64,000 bases of DNA, from NCBI RefSeq assembly GCF_039655775.1, contig NZ_JBBYXJ010000002.1:1488001-1552000 (forward strand). Direction: 5' to 3'. Positions 25,547 through 34,013 of the stretch are shown one piece after another. The stretch is from Iodidimonas sp. SYSU 1G8 (GTDB lineage Bacteria > Pseudomonadota > Alphaproteobacteria > SMXS01). Made by a program: the position numbers and the translations under genes. Positions within the stretch are counted from its first letter, which is position 1. The number at the start of each line of letters is the position of its first letter. Under the pieces are notes generated by a model that was given only the letters and a program-made list of their open reading frames with translations, was not told the DNA's origin and searched no databases.

Positions 25547-26869
25547 TCATCTTTCTCCGCGCGCATACTCCAACCAGCGTGATGGCGACTGGGTAGCGGC
25601 GAGGGTGGCGCCGTCCGTGCGTAAACGGGAGTCCCAGACCGCCAGTTCCTCCAGCGCGGCGCGGCTCTCGTGAAAAGTGGCAGCCGCCTGTGCGTCCTCG
25701 AAAATCACGGCGCCGCGCCAGTCTACCTCGTAGCGGCCGCTCTGCGCGGCCAGAACACCCAGGATGGCCTGCAGCTTCTCGCGTGCCCGGGTCAGCAGCT
25801 GGATGCGCGCCCGGTAGTGGCTCCGATAAGACTCCGTCTCCTGGGCAAAACGGGTCGCGACCCTGGACCGCATGGGCTGTGGCAGGTCAGCGATGATCCG
25901 CTCGCGCTCGACCGTGAATTGGTCAAGAAGCAGATCCAGGTCATGGATCGCGTCGCGCGCGGCGGTACCAGTCTGGGCCGTCCGAAGCCGAGTAGACGCG
26001 ACGGCGTCGGGATCGACGACCCTGGCGGGGCCTAGCACCGTCATGAGCGGGAAAGGCGAGACGCCGAGGGTGCGTGCTTCGGCCCGTTCGATGAAACGGT
26101 CGCGCGCGTCCCGCAACGCCTTGGTCAGGCGGCCGGCGTCGCTTGGCATGCGCTGCAGCGACAGGGTGAATCCCGGGCGGTCGGCGAGCGGCGTATCGCG
26201 GAGGGCGTCGGCGAGCGGCCGCCAGTCGCGCAGCTGCTGGATGGTCGGGAGGCTTGCCACGATCAGCCCGGCGGCGACGGCAAGGGGCAGGAACGACCAG
26301 CGCAGGGGTACGCGGCCCTTGCGCGCGGCCACGAAGCCGATGACCACCACGAACAGGGCCGCGATCCCCGCTTGCGCGCCCATCACCGCGAGCACATCGC
26401 CGGAAAGGCGGTCGATAAACCAACCGAGGCACAGAATGGTGGCGGCCAGCACGCCGAGCGAGATCGCCATGGGCCACGGCGTCCTGTCGGTCTGTGCCGC
26501 CCGCACGGCCCTGACTTTCGGGGACATCAGCAAAGACCACAGGCCGTAGGCGCCCCCCGCCAGCATCGCCAGGCTCATGGGCAGGGTCGCGACAACAGGG
26601 CGGATGCCGGCCAGCGCCCAGTCCAGCAGTGGCTCGATGCCGGCGACAAGGCCGCCCGCGAAAATCAGCACCGAGGCGAACCAGGCGAGGCGGGAGCCTT
26701 TCAGCAAGCCAAAGGCGGCGGCGAGGAAGCCGCCGTAGAGCAGGGCCTCCAGCCACCAGCCGGGCCGGACAAGGCTTCTGCCCAGATCGATGGCCAGCCA
26801 CAGCAGGCTGACCCCGGCGAAAGCCGCGATCATCACGGCCGTATTGCGCAGATGCCGCTGGCCCGACAT
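25547..26869 (-). CDS. Membrane protein of unknown family with long C-terminal helical domain
   Basis: 440 aa. Six hydrophobic segments fill residues 10-215: AVMIAAFAGVSLLWLAIDL, WLEALLYGGFLAAAFGLL, FASVLIFAGGLVAGI, MSLAMLAGGAYGLWSLLM, a fifth around MAISLGVLAATILCLGWF and a sixth around AGIAALFVVVIGFVA, with one more near LPLAVAAGLIVASLP. The C-terminal half is soluble, rich in Arg/Glu and predicted helical (SRVATRFAQETESYRSHYRARIQLLTRAREKLQAIL). I do not recognise the family. GGAGGAG lies about 4 nt before the ATG, a strong ribosome site. The next gene downstream on this strand is the Sel1 gene, 160 nt away. Confidence 0.72.
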   Translation of the reverse strand: MSGQRHLRNTAVMIAAFAGVSLLWLAIDLGRSLVRPGWWLEALLYGGFLAAAFGLLKGSRLAWFASVLIFAGGLVAGIEPLLDWALAGIRPVVATLPMSLAMLAGGAYGLWSLLMSPKVRAVRAAQTDRTPWPMAISLGVLAATILCLGWFIDRLSGDVLAVMGAQAGIAALFVVVIGFVAARKGRVPLRWSFLPLAVAAGLIVASLPTIQQLRDWRPLADALRDTPLADRPGFTLSLQRMPSDAGRLTKALRDARDRFIERAEARTLGVSPFPLMTVLGPARVVDPDAVASTRLRTAQTGTAARDAIHDLDLLLDQFTVERERIIADLPQPMRSRVATRFAQETESYRSHYRARIQLLTRAREKLQAILGVLAAQSGRYEVDWRGAVIFEDAQAAATFHESRAALEELAVWDSRLRTDGATLAATQSPSRWLEYARGER

Positions 26870-26949
26870 GGCTCCTCCGATCGCTGTGTAAAAGGATTTG
26901 CGATCATAAGCCCCCCGATCCGGAGCGTCACCACTCCGCGTGCCTCGGG

Positions 26950-27606
26950 TCAGTCGGCTGACATGATCTCCTCGATCATCCGCTCGGTATCCTCACGGGT
27001 AAAGCCGAACGCCAGCAGCAGGTGGAAGAAAAAATCGCTGATCAGGCTGGCGACGGGACGTTCACTGCCCTCGACGATCCGGGCCATGGTGAAATACATG
27101 GACCCGATGAAGAAATCGTAGATGGCATCGACGGATCGGTAGGCGATGAAGCCGGACTCGCCAAGCCTGGTCATGAACGAGAAAAAGATCTCGGGATCGT
27201 GGGTTCCCATGAACGGACGCTCCGCGCGCTCCGAGGCGAACACTTCGTTGATCAACCTGCCCCAGTCCGGCTTCTCGTGGGCTTTGCGCAGGAAACGATT
27301 CTGGCACCGAAGATATGCGACGAGGTTTTCGCGCATGCCGGCGTCCTCATCGACCTGAAACGGCATTTCCCCGAGCATGTCGTGAAATCGGTCCGCCATG
27401 TCGGTGATCAGCGCGCCGCGATCCGGGTAGTAATTGTAAAACGACCCCCGTGAGATGCCGGCTTCGGTCACCACATCGTCGATGGAAAAGTGATCCAGGC
27501 CCTTGTCGGCGATCACGCGCAGGGCGGCATCGACGATACGGCCATTGGTCCTGTGGCGCTTCAGGCGGCCGATCTCGGCTCGTCGCTGCGGATTTATCCG
27601 TGCCAT
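26950..27606 (-). CDS. TetR-family regulator, divergent from the TonB receptor operon
   Basis: 218 aa. The N-terminal helix-turn-helix (residues about 20-65) reads RIVDAALRVIADKGLDHFSIDDVVTEAGISRGSFYNYYPDRGALI, a standard TetR DNA-binding domain. The C-terminal ligand domain shows no assignable motif. ATG 27606 is preferred over the TTG one codon upstream. It faces the TonB receptor - SDR - P450 - Rieske genes across 216 nt that hold two dyads, which makes it the probable repressor of that cluster and of itself. The inducer would be a substrate or intermediate of the pathway. Confidence 0.9.
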   Translation of the reverse strand: MARINPQRRAEIGRLKRHRTNGRIVDAALRVIADKGLDHFSIDDVVTEAGISRGSFYNYYPDRGALITDMADRFHDMLGEMPFQVDEDAGMRENLVAYLRCQNRFLRKAHEKPDWGRLINEVFASERAERPFMGTHDPEIFFSFMTRLGESGFIAYRSVDAIYDFFIGSMYFTMARIVEGSERPVASLISDFFFHLLLAFGFTREDTERMIEEIMSAD

Positions 27607-27660
27607 CAATGTTTGTGCTGTCCGTTGGCTGGGCCTGTTATCGCGCCGGTTTCATGGACT

Positions 27661-27720
27661 TGTCAATTCTGACAGGGGAGTGTTCCCGTTAGTTCAAATT
27701 AGACATAATTATCAATTTGA
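27661..27720. promoter_or_regulatory. Two candidate TetR operators
   Basis: TGTCA-ATTC-TGACA at 27661-27674 and TCAAATT-N13-AATTTGA at 27694-27720. Both lie in the AT-rich divergent space between the TetR gene and the receptor gene. The second ends in TTGACA at 27717-27722, a possible -35 box. Confidence 0.45.
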
Positions 27721-27822
27721 CAATAACGTCACTCCGGATCACCGTCGAGACATCTCTGGGGAGAGGTGCGGTGCGGCGGCGAAAGTCCGGCACCGATGAA
27801 ACAAGGGAAGGGGAAACTGCTC

Positions 27823-30177
27823 ATGAGAGTACTTCCGGCAGCTGCGTCGCGCGCGGCGGTCATCGCGACGGTGCTTGTATCCATCGCGCCGGGCGCCGTT
27901 TGGGCGGCCGAGATCGAAAACGTCGTGGTGACGGCCCGAAAGCGCGAGGAACCGGTACAGGAGGTGCCGCTCGCCATCACCGCCATTTCCGGAATCCAGA
28001 TGGAGAAGGCAGGCATCGACGATCTGAGCGACCTGCAGTACCAGACGGCGAGTCTGTTCCTGCGGCCGGCGTCCGCGGCGTCATCGTCGCTGTTCCTGAT
28101 CATTCGCGGCCAGTCCCAGGCGGATACGCTGCTCACGACCGACAGTTCGGTGGGTGTCTATATCGACAACGTCTATGTCCCGCGTCAGCTGGGGCTCAAG
28201 GCCGCGCTCTACGATATCGAACGGGTCGAGGTCATCAAGGGACCGCAGGGCACGCTCTTTGGCCGAAACACCACGGGCGGCGCCATCAACATCACCACGC
28301 GCCGGCCGCACTACGATGGTGTCGACGGCTTTATCGAAGGCGAGTATGGCCGCTTCGACCGGACCGTGCTGGGAGGCGCCGTCAATATTCCTGTGGTCCA
28401 GGACAAGTTCGCCGTGCGCCTGACCGGCAAGTTCGATCAGCGCGACGGCTACGGCAGATCGCTCATCGACGGCAGCGACCGTGCCGATAACGAGGAGTAT
28501 CTCGGCCGCATCGGCATCACCATCGACCCGACCGAGAACGTCAATATCTCGATCACTGGCGACTACCAGCACCTCAAAGGCCGAGGCGCGGTGCACCAGC
28601 TTGTCTATCCAGGCCAGTTCAATCCGGGCGCGGGTATCATTCCCGCCGGCATTCTGGCCGCGGGCATCGACGTGGGCGGCCTGAACCCGGCGGACATTCC
28701 GAACGGGCCCACCTTCCTGCCGGGCGTCACGGCAGGGTACAACTACCTGAACAGCATTTCCGTGGGGCAGCGCGGCCTGTCCTATGACAATTACGCCCAG
28801 CCCTTCGAAGGTGTCGGATTCGAGACGTGGGGGATAGGCGGTACCGTCACGGTCGATCTGGGCTGGAGCGAGTTCAAGTCGATCACCGGCTATCGGGAAT
28901 TCAACCGCTTCAGCCGGCTCGATCTGGATGCCTCGCCGGTGAACCTCTTCCGCGGCGACAACTTCACCAGGGCGCACTTCTTCTCGCAGGAACTGCAGCT
29001 GCTCGGCACCGCGTTCGATGACAGTCTGGAATGGGTATTCGGCGGGTTCTACAGCGACGAGGGCGGTAACGACGTCAACACCAACTATGCGCTCAACGCC
29101 GTCAATGCGTTCAATCCCAACATCAGCGACGGCCTTGTGACGAACAAGAGCTGGGCTCTGTTCGCGCAGACCACCTACCATTTGACCGACGCGCTAAGCC
29201 TGACGGCCGGCGGGCGCTATACGAAGGAGAAGAAGAGCCTGATCGCGCGGAACCGTTTCTATAACGGCGCCGGTGGCTTCAATTGCAACATTCCGAACGA
29301 TCCGGCGATCAAGCCGGACCCGAATGTGTGCGAAGGCTACTTCTCCAACACCTTTGATGGCTGGTCGTGGTTGTTCAGCATGGACTACAAACTGAACGAC
29401 GATGCGCTTGTCTACGCCAAGACCTCGCGGAGTTTTCGGGGCGGCGGGCAGAACCTGCGCGGCACCACGGACCCGACCTCGTTCACGCCCTTCGCGCCCG
29501 AATTCGCGCAGGACTACGAGATCGGCGTGAAGGCGGACTTCCTCGACAATCGGGTCCGCCTCAACCTGGCCGGATACATCACCGACTACTCCGATATCCA
29601 GCGCAGCGTCATCAAGTCGACGCCTCAGGGCGGCATTGTCACGCTGCTGCAGAACGCGGCCAAGGGCATCATCAAGGGTGTGGAGTTCGAGGCGACGGCG
29701 GTCCCGACCGATGGCCTGACGCTGAAGAGCTCGCTGGCCCTGACCGATGCCAAGTACAAGGAATTCACCGACATCAACCCGTTGACGGGCCTGCCGCGTG
29801 ACCGGTCGGCAGAACCTTTCGTGATCCCTAAATGGACTTACAGCGTCGGCGCCCGTTACGACGTGCCGGTCGGCGATAACACGCTGGGCTTCCAGGTGGA
29901 CTGGTACTACCAGTCGGGCATCAACTTTCTGCCATCCAAGAACGCGGCGATCCCGGCGAATACGGGCTTCCAGAACGGCTACGGACTTCTGAATGCCCGC
30001 ATCGATTTCCAGATCGAGGCGTGGGACCTGGAAATCGCCGTCTACGGCAAGAACCTGACCAACGAGAAATATCTGGTCGACGCGGTGGACTTCACCAATT
30101 CGGCACTGAGCCACGCCTCTGGCGTGATCGGCGAGCCGCGCATCTGGGGTATCCAGTTCAAGAAGCGGTTCAACTAA
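27823..30177 (+). CDS. TonB-dependent outer-membrane receptor 1
   Basis: 784 aa. Signal peptide RVLPAAASRAAVIATVLVSIAPGAVWA, then the IENVVVTARKREEPVQEVPLAIT segment typical of catabolic receptors in sphingomonads and relatives, and a plug domain with YDIERVEVIKGPQGTLFGRNTTGGAINI. The rest is a 22-strand barrel ending in IWGIQFKKRFN, with a terminal aromatic just before the last residue. ATG 27823 has AAGGGGAA about 8 nt upstream and starts the signal peptide. Earlier in-frame starts at 27766 and 27796 are weaker. It is the first gene of a four-gene run and probably imports the cluster's substrate. Confidence 0.92.
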   Translation: MRVLPAAASRAAVIATVLVSIAPGAVWAAEIENVVVTARKREEPVQEVPLAITAISGIQMEKAGIDDLSDLQYQTASLFLRPASAASSSLFLIIRGQSQADTLLTTDSSVGVYIDNVYVPRQLGLKAALYDIERVEVIKGPQGTLFGRNTTGGAINITTRRPHYDGVDGFIEGEYGRFDRTVLGGAVNIPVVQDKFAVRLTGKFDQRDGYGRSLIDGSDRADNEEYLGRIGITIDPTENVNISITGDYQHLKGRGAVHQLVYPGQFNPGAGIIPAGILAAGIDVGGLNPADIPNGPTFLPGVTAGYNYLNSISVGQRGLSYDNYAQPFEGVGFETWGIGGTVTVDLGWSEFKSITGYREFNRFSRLDLDASPVNLFRGDNFTRAHFFSQELQLLGTAFDDSLEWVFGGFYSDEGGNDVNTNYALNAVNAFNPNISDGLVTNKSWALFAQTTYHLTDALSLTAGGRYTKEKKSLIARNRFYNGAGGFNCNIPNDPAIKPDPNVCEGYFSNTFDGWSWLFSMDYKLNDDALVYAKTSRSFRGGGQNLRGTTDPTSFTPFAPEFAQDYEIGVKADFLDNRVRLNLAGYITDYSDIQRSVIKSTPQGGIVTLLQNAAKGIIKGVEFEATAVPTDGLTLKSSLALTDAKYKEFTDINPLTGLPRDRSAEPFVIPKWTYSVGARYDVPVGDNTLGFQVDWYYQSGINFLPSKNAAIPANTGFQNGYGLLNARIDFQIEAWDLEIAVYGKNLTNEKYLVDAVDFTNSALSHASGVIGEPRIWGIQFKKRFN

Positions 30178-30234
30178 ACCGGACCACGGCCGTCGCCTGG
30201 AGCCGGGCGGCGGCCGGTCCGTCGGAGGATGATC

Positions 30235-31017
30235 ATGCAGGGTCTGTTGCAGGACAAGGTCGCGCTCGTCACGGGGGGTGCGCGGGGGCAGGGCGAGGCG
30301 ACGGTCAAGACATTCGTCGAGGCGGGCGCCCGGGTGGTTTTCGTCGATGTGCTCGAGGAAGGTCATGACACGGCGCGGCGCATTGGCGGCGATGCCGAAT
30401 TCCGCCATATGGATGTCACCGATGAACGCGGCTGGCGCCAGACGGTGGAGTATGTGGTCGCCCAGCATGGACGTCTCGACATCCTGGTGAACAACGCGGC
30501 CATCACCTTCATCCGGCTGATGATGGAAACCTCGCACGATGAGTTGCAGAAGGTGCTGTCGATCAATCTGGCGGGTCCCTATCTGGGGATGCAGGCCGTG
30601 GTGCCGCATATGGTGCGTCAGGGGAAAGGATCGATCGTCAATGTGGCGTCTGTGAACGGGTTTCGCGGCACGACCCGCATGACGGCGTACGATGCCAGCA
30701 AATGGGGGCTGCGCGGGCTCAGCAAGGCGGCGGCGCTGGAGCTGGCGCCCAACGGCATTCGAGTGAATTCGGTGCATCCCGGTGCCATCGACACACCCAT
30801 GCTCAATCCCGAGGGTGTGGATCCCGAAGAATTCGGTTTCCTGCGCATTGGTCTCGGGCGTGTGGGACGTCCCGAGGAAGTGGCGCGCGCGTCGGCATTT
30901 CTTGCCAGCGATCAGGCCTCCTACATCTCGGGCGCCGAACTGGCGGTGGACGGGACGTGGTCGGCCGGCGTCTATCTGGATGGCGACCCGCACCCCTATT
31001 ACAGCGCGTCATTATGA
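30235..31017 (+). CDS. Short-chain dehydrogenase/reductase
   Basis: 260 aa, classical SDR. The cofactor loop is TGGARGQGEA, then D63-type segment HMDVTD and NNAA. The catalytic Ser lies in NVASVNGF and the Tyr-Lys pair is YDASK. Acidic residue D at the end of the second strand (VVFVDVLEE) points to NAD(H) rather than NADP(H). The nearest described type by appearance is the 3-alpha/20-beta hydroxysteroid dehydrogenase group. ATG 30235 is chosen because GGAGG lies 6 nt upstream; it abuts the ATG at 30229. It lies between the receptor and the P450 in the same direction. Confidence 0.92.
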   Translation: MQGLLQDKVALVTGGARGQGEATVKTFVEAGARVVFVDVLEEGHDTARRIGGDAEFRHMDVTDERGWRQTVEYVVAQHGRLDILVNNAAITFIRLMMETSHDELQKVLSINLAGPYLGMQAVVPHMVRQGKGSIVNVASVNGFRGTTRMTAYDASKWGLRGLSKAAALELAPNGIRVNSVHPGAIDTPMLNPEGVDPEEFGFLRIGLGRVGRPEEVARASAFLASDQASYISGAELAVDGTWSAGVYLDGDPHPYYSASL

Positions 31018-31075
31018 CTCTGGCACGGCGGGGCAGGCGCGTTATCATGCGGCTGAATAATGGGGAGACTTATTC

Positions 31076-32332
31076 ATGACCACGCAGCCGGCCGGGCAGG
31101 TGATGCCCTTCAATCTGATGGACCGCGAGGTGCAGCAGTGTCCCTATCAGGCCTATCGCTGGCTGCTGGAAAACGCGCCGGTCTACCGTGATCCCAACAC
31201 GGGCATGGTGATGGTGACCGGATACGAGCTCCTTCGTGAAATCGTGCGTGATCCCGTCACCTATTCAAGCGATCTGGACTGGATTTCGCTGCGGCCGGGT
31301 GGGGTGCCGGAGCGCAGCGAGGCGCTGTTCCGCGAAAAGGGGTTCAAGACCTATCCCTCGCTGTCGCGCATGGATGATCCCATTCACAAGTCCAAGCGCT
31401 CGTTGGTGGACGCGGTCTTTGCCTCCTCGCGCATCAGGAAGATGACCCCGGACATCGACCGGATCGCGCACGACCTGATCGATGCCTTCATCGACCGCGG
31501 CGCGTGCGAGTTCATGCATGAATTCGCCTTTCCGTTGCCATGCATCGTCATAGCCGGCCAGATCGGTGTGCCGCGAGAGGACATCCACCTGTTCAAGGTT
31601 TGGTCCGACGCCTCCATGTCGCGCATCTCGAACATGCTGAGCGACGACGAGGACTTCAAGGCGGCCGAGCTCCTGGTCGACGCGCAGTACTATCTCAAGT
31701 CCATCGTCGACAAGCGCCGCGCCGCGCCCGAGGACGACATCGTTTCCGGTCTGATCCACACACCGCTGCCGGAAGGCCGCTTCCTGGACGACGCGGAAAT
31801 CCTGTCCATGCTGAGCGAGATCCTCGTCGGCGGCAACGAGACCACCACCAGCGCCATCGGCGCCGGCATGAAGATCATGCTCGACCGTCCTGACGTGGTT
31901 GACCAGATGCGCGCCGAGCCGGCCCTGATGAAGAACTTCGTCGAGGAAGTGCTGCGCCTGGAGACGCCGATTCAGGGTCTCTATCGCGTGACGACCAGGG
32001 ATGTGGTGCTGGGCGGCGTGCCGCTCCCGAAGGGGACGCCCATCAACATGCGCTGGGCGGCGGGCAACCGGGACGAGGCCATGTTCCCCGACGCGGAAGA
32101 AATCGACCTGAAGCGCAAGAACGCCGGCGCGCATGTCACGTTCGGCTCCGGCATTCATCACTGCCTTGGCGCGACCCTGGCGCGGGTGGAGATGGCGGCT
32201 TCTTTCACCGCGATCATCGGGCGCATGCGGGATTTCCGCTATCCGGCGGCTTTCGAGGGCGTAACCTATTTGCCCAGTCTGCTGCAGCGGACGATCATCA
32301 GGCTGCCGATGACGTTCCGGAAGACGGAGTGA
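31076..32332 (+). CDS. Cytochrome P450 (cluster P450 1)
   Basis: 418 aa, soluble bacterial class I P450. The I-helix is GGNETTTSAIG, the ExxR is in EEVLRLETP, and the haem loop is FGSGIHHCLG with Cys363 as ligand. The ferredoxin and reductase needed for electron transfer are not encoded nearby. A conserved VPLPC-like stretch (FPLPCIVIAGQIGVPRED) is shared with the second P450 of the window, so the two are related. It presumably hydroxylates the imported substrate, using its place between the SDR and a Rieske oxygenase as a guide. The substrate is unknown. Confidence 0.94.
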   Translation: MTTQPAGQVMPFNLMDREVQQCPYQAYRWLLENAPVYRDPNTGMVMVTGYELLREIVRDPVTYSSDLDWISLRPGGVPERSEALFREKGFKTYPSLSRMDDPIHKSKRSLVDAVFASSRIRKMTPDIDRIAHDLIDAFIDRGACEFMHEFAFPLPCIVIAGQIGVPREDIHLFKVWSDASMSRISNMLSDDEDFKAAELLVDAQYYLKSIVDKRRAAPEDDIVSGLIHTPLPEGRFLDDAEILSMLSEILVGGNETTTSAIGAGMKIMLDRPDVVDQMRAEPALMKNFVEEVLRLETPIQGLYRVTTRDVVLGGVPLPKGTPINMRWAAGNRDEAMFPDAEEIDLKRKNAGAHVTFGSGIHHCLGATLARVEMAASFTAIIGRMRDFRYPAAFEGVTYLPSLLQRTIIRLPMTFRKTE

Positions 32333-32433
32333 CGCCGTCAATCCAACACCCGTTACATTGACATTTCGGCCTTCAACGCCGATGATCTTTTTCTTCGCGG
32401 GGAAGGCGAAACGGAATTTGCAGGAGATGCACC

Positions 32434-33648
32434 ATGGATAGAGCCACGCTGATCGAAATGACCCAGGACGCGCTTGCGCACGGCAAGGCGGGCACCATGC
32501 GCCTGGCGCCGGAAGTCATGAAGGTGAAGGCGGATATCTATACCGACGAGGAACGCTTCGAGCGCGAGAAGAAGCTGATCTTCCGCCGCATGCCCCTGAT
32601 GCTGGCGCCGACGGCCGAGCTGCCGAATCCGGGCGACTACAAGGCCATGGAAGCGGTCGGCGTGCCGGTTCTGCTGACCCGCGGCAAGGACGGCAAGGTC
32701 CGTGCGTTCCTGAACTCCTGCACCCATCGCGGCACCGCCGTGGCGCTGGGCACGGGCAACACGTCGCGTTTCATCTGCGGTTATCATGGCTGGACGTTCA
32801 ACCGCGAAGGCAAGCTGATCGGCGTCGCCTCGCGCGATGATTTCGGCGATGTGAACACGGACGAGCTGGGCCTGCAGCCTTTCCCGGTGCTCGAGAAGGC
32901 CGGCCTGATCTGGGCGATCCTCGACCCCAATTCCACGCTGGACATCAGCAGCTTCCTGTCGGGCTATGACCAACTGCTCGAGGGCTTCGGCTTCGAGAGC
33001 TGGAAGTTCTTCGAGAGCCGCACCCTGCGCGGTCCGAACTGGAAGATCGCCTATGATGGCTATCTGGACTTCTATCATCTGCCGGTGCTGCACTCCGAGA
33101 CGTTCGGCCGCAATATCCCGAACCGGGCCCTGTTCTATCCGTTCGGCCCGCATACGCGGGTGATGGCGCCGTCGACCGTTCTGCCCATGCCGGCTGGCCT
33201 CGACTTCGCCGATCTCGAACAGCAGGACAGCAGCGAGTGGCCGACCGAGGCACTGATGAACGGGGTGTGGACCATCTTTCCGCACATCTCCATCGCCACC
33301 TTCTATGGCGGCCAGCGCGGCGTGATGATTTCGCAGCTGTTCCCCGGCGACAATGTGAGCGAGAGCTTCACCACCCAGATCTACCTTTCGGAAAAGCCGC
33401 TGACCGAGGAGAGCCGCGCCGGGCTGCATGACCAGTTCAAGCTGCTGGAATATGTGGTGCAGCACGAGGATTACGGCACCGGCCTGCGTCAGCAGCGGGC
33501 GCTGGATGCGGGCATGACCGAGTATGTCTATTTCGGCCGCAACGAGGGCGGCGGCCAGGTCTTCCACGGCTGGGTGCAGAAGCTGCTCGACACCAGCAAT
33601 GACGATCTGCACGGCCTCTTCGGCGAGCACAAGCAGGCTGCCGAATAG
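32434..33648 (+). CDS. Rieske non-haem iron oxygenase, alpha subunit (1)
   Basis: 404 aa. The Rieske [2Fe-2S] site is C96-x-H98-x16-C115-x2-H118 (CTHRG and CGYHGW). The mononuclear iron site has H215-x4-H220 in LDFYHLPVLH, with the usual bridging Asp at D212, three residues before H215. It would add one or two oxygens to an aromatic or alicyclic substrate. No beta subunit, ferredoxin or reductase gene is next to it, so it is probably a homo-oligomeric type that borrows a reductase. The start has AGGAGATG just upstream. A strong terminator follows. Confidence 0.93.
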   Translation: MDRATLIEMTQDALAHGKAGTMRLAPEVMKVKADIYTDEERFEREKKLIFRRMPLMLAPTAELPNPGDYKAMEAVGVPVLLTRGKDGKVRAFLNSCTHRGTAVALGTGNTSRFICGYHGWTFNREGKLIGVASRDDFGDVNTDELGLQPFPVLEKAGLIWAILDPNSTLDISSFLSGYDQLLEGFGFESWKFFESRTLRGPNWKIAYDGYLDFYHLPVLHSETFGRNIPNRALFYPFGPHTRVMAPSTVLPMPAGLDFADLEQQDSSEWPTEALMNGVWTIFPHISIATFYGGQRGVMISQLFPGDNVSESFTTQIYLSEKPLTEESRAGLHDQFKLLEYVVQHEDYGTGLRQQRALDAGMTEYVYFGRNEGGGQVFHGWVQKLLDTSNDDLHGLFGEHKQAAE

Positions 33649-33668
33649 AGCGTTCCATAGCTGTTGAG

Positions 33669-33703
33669 ACGGCGCTGGCGAGAGATCGCCGGCGCCGTTT
33701 TCA
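33669..33703 (+). terminator. Terminator of the receptor-SDR-P450-Rieske run
   Basis: ACGGCGCTGGCGA (33669-33681) and TCGCCGGCGCCGT (33686-33698) form a 13-bp stem with one G-U pair, followed by TTTCATTT. Confidence 0.88.
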
Positions 33704-34013
33704 TTTGTGGGATCTGCGGGGATCAGTAGGCCTGATCCGTGGTCCGGACAAAATAATATCCCGGCCGCGGGACAGGATTGGGCTTGGGGGCTACATTCCT
33801 TATCGCGCGACCGGGATGACGAGGCCAACACTCAGATAGTCGTGCCGGATTAAGGCGGGATTGGGGCGCGAATGGGACATTACGGCGACGCATCGATTTT
33901 CGTTCGCCGTCACTGCTGGTTAATTCAGCCAGCTTCGTCAAAATGGGCGATGCGGCTGTGGACGGCGCGGTCGGCAGGTGATTATGATCCCGGCAACTAA
34001 AAAACGGGGACCC
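33704..34013. other. Intergenic region before the quinohaemoprotein gene
   Basis: 310 nt with no gene. It shows GGATCA-N7-TGATCC at 33720-33738 and a short AT patch (ACAAAATAATATC, about 33749-33761) that could hold a -10 box. It is the likely promoter region of the quinohaemoprotein dehydrogenase. Confidence 0.4.

Noticed and set aside
32353-33831. Antisense open frame of about 490 codons opposite Rieske gene 1
   Set aside because: Same reason: high-GC mirror frame. The Rieske and iron ligands prove the plus-strand gene.
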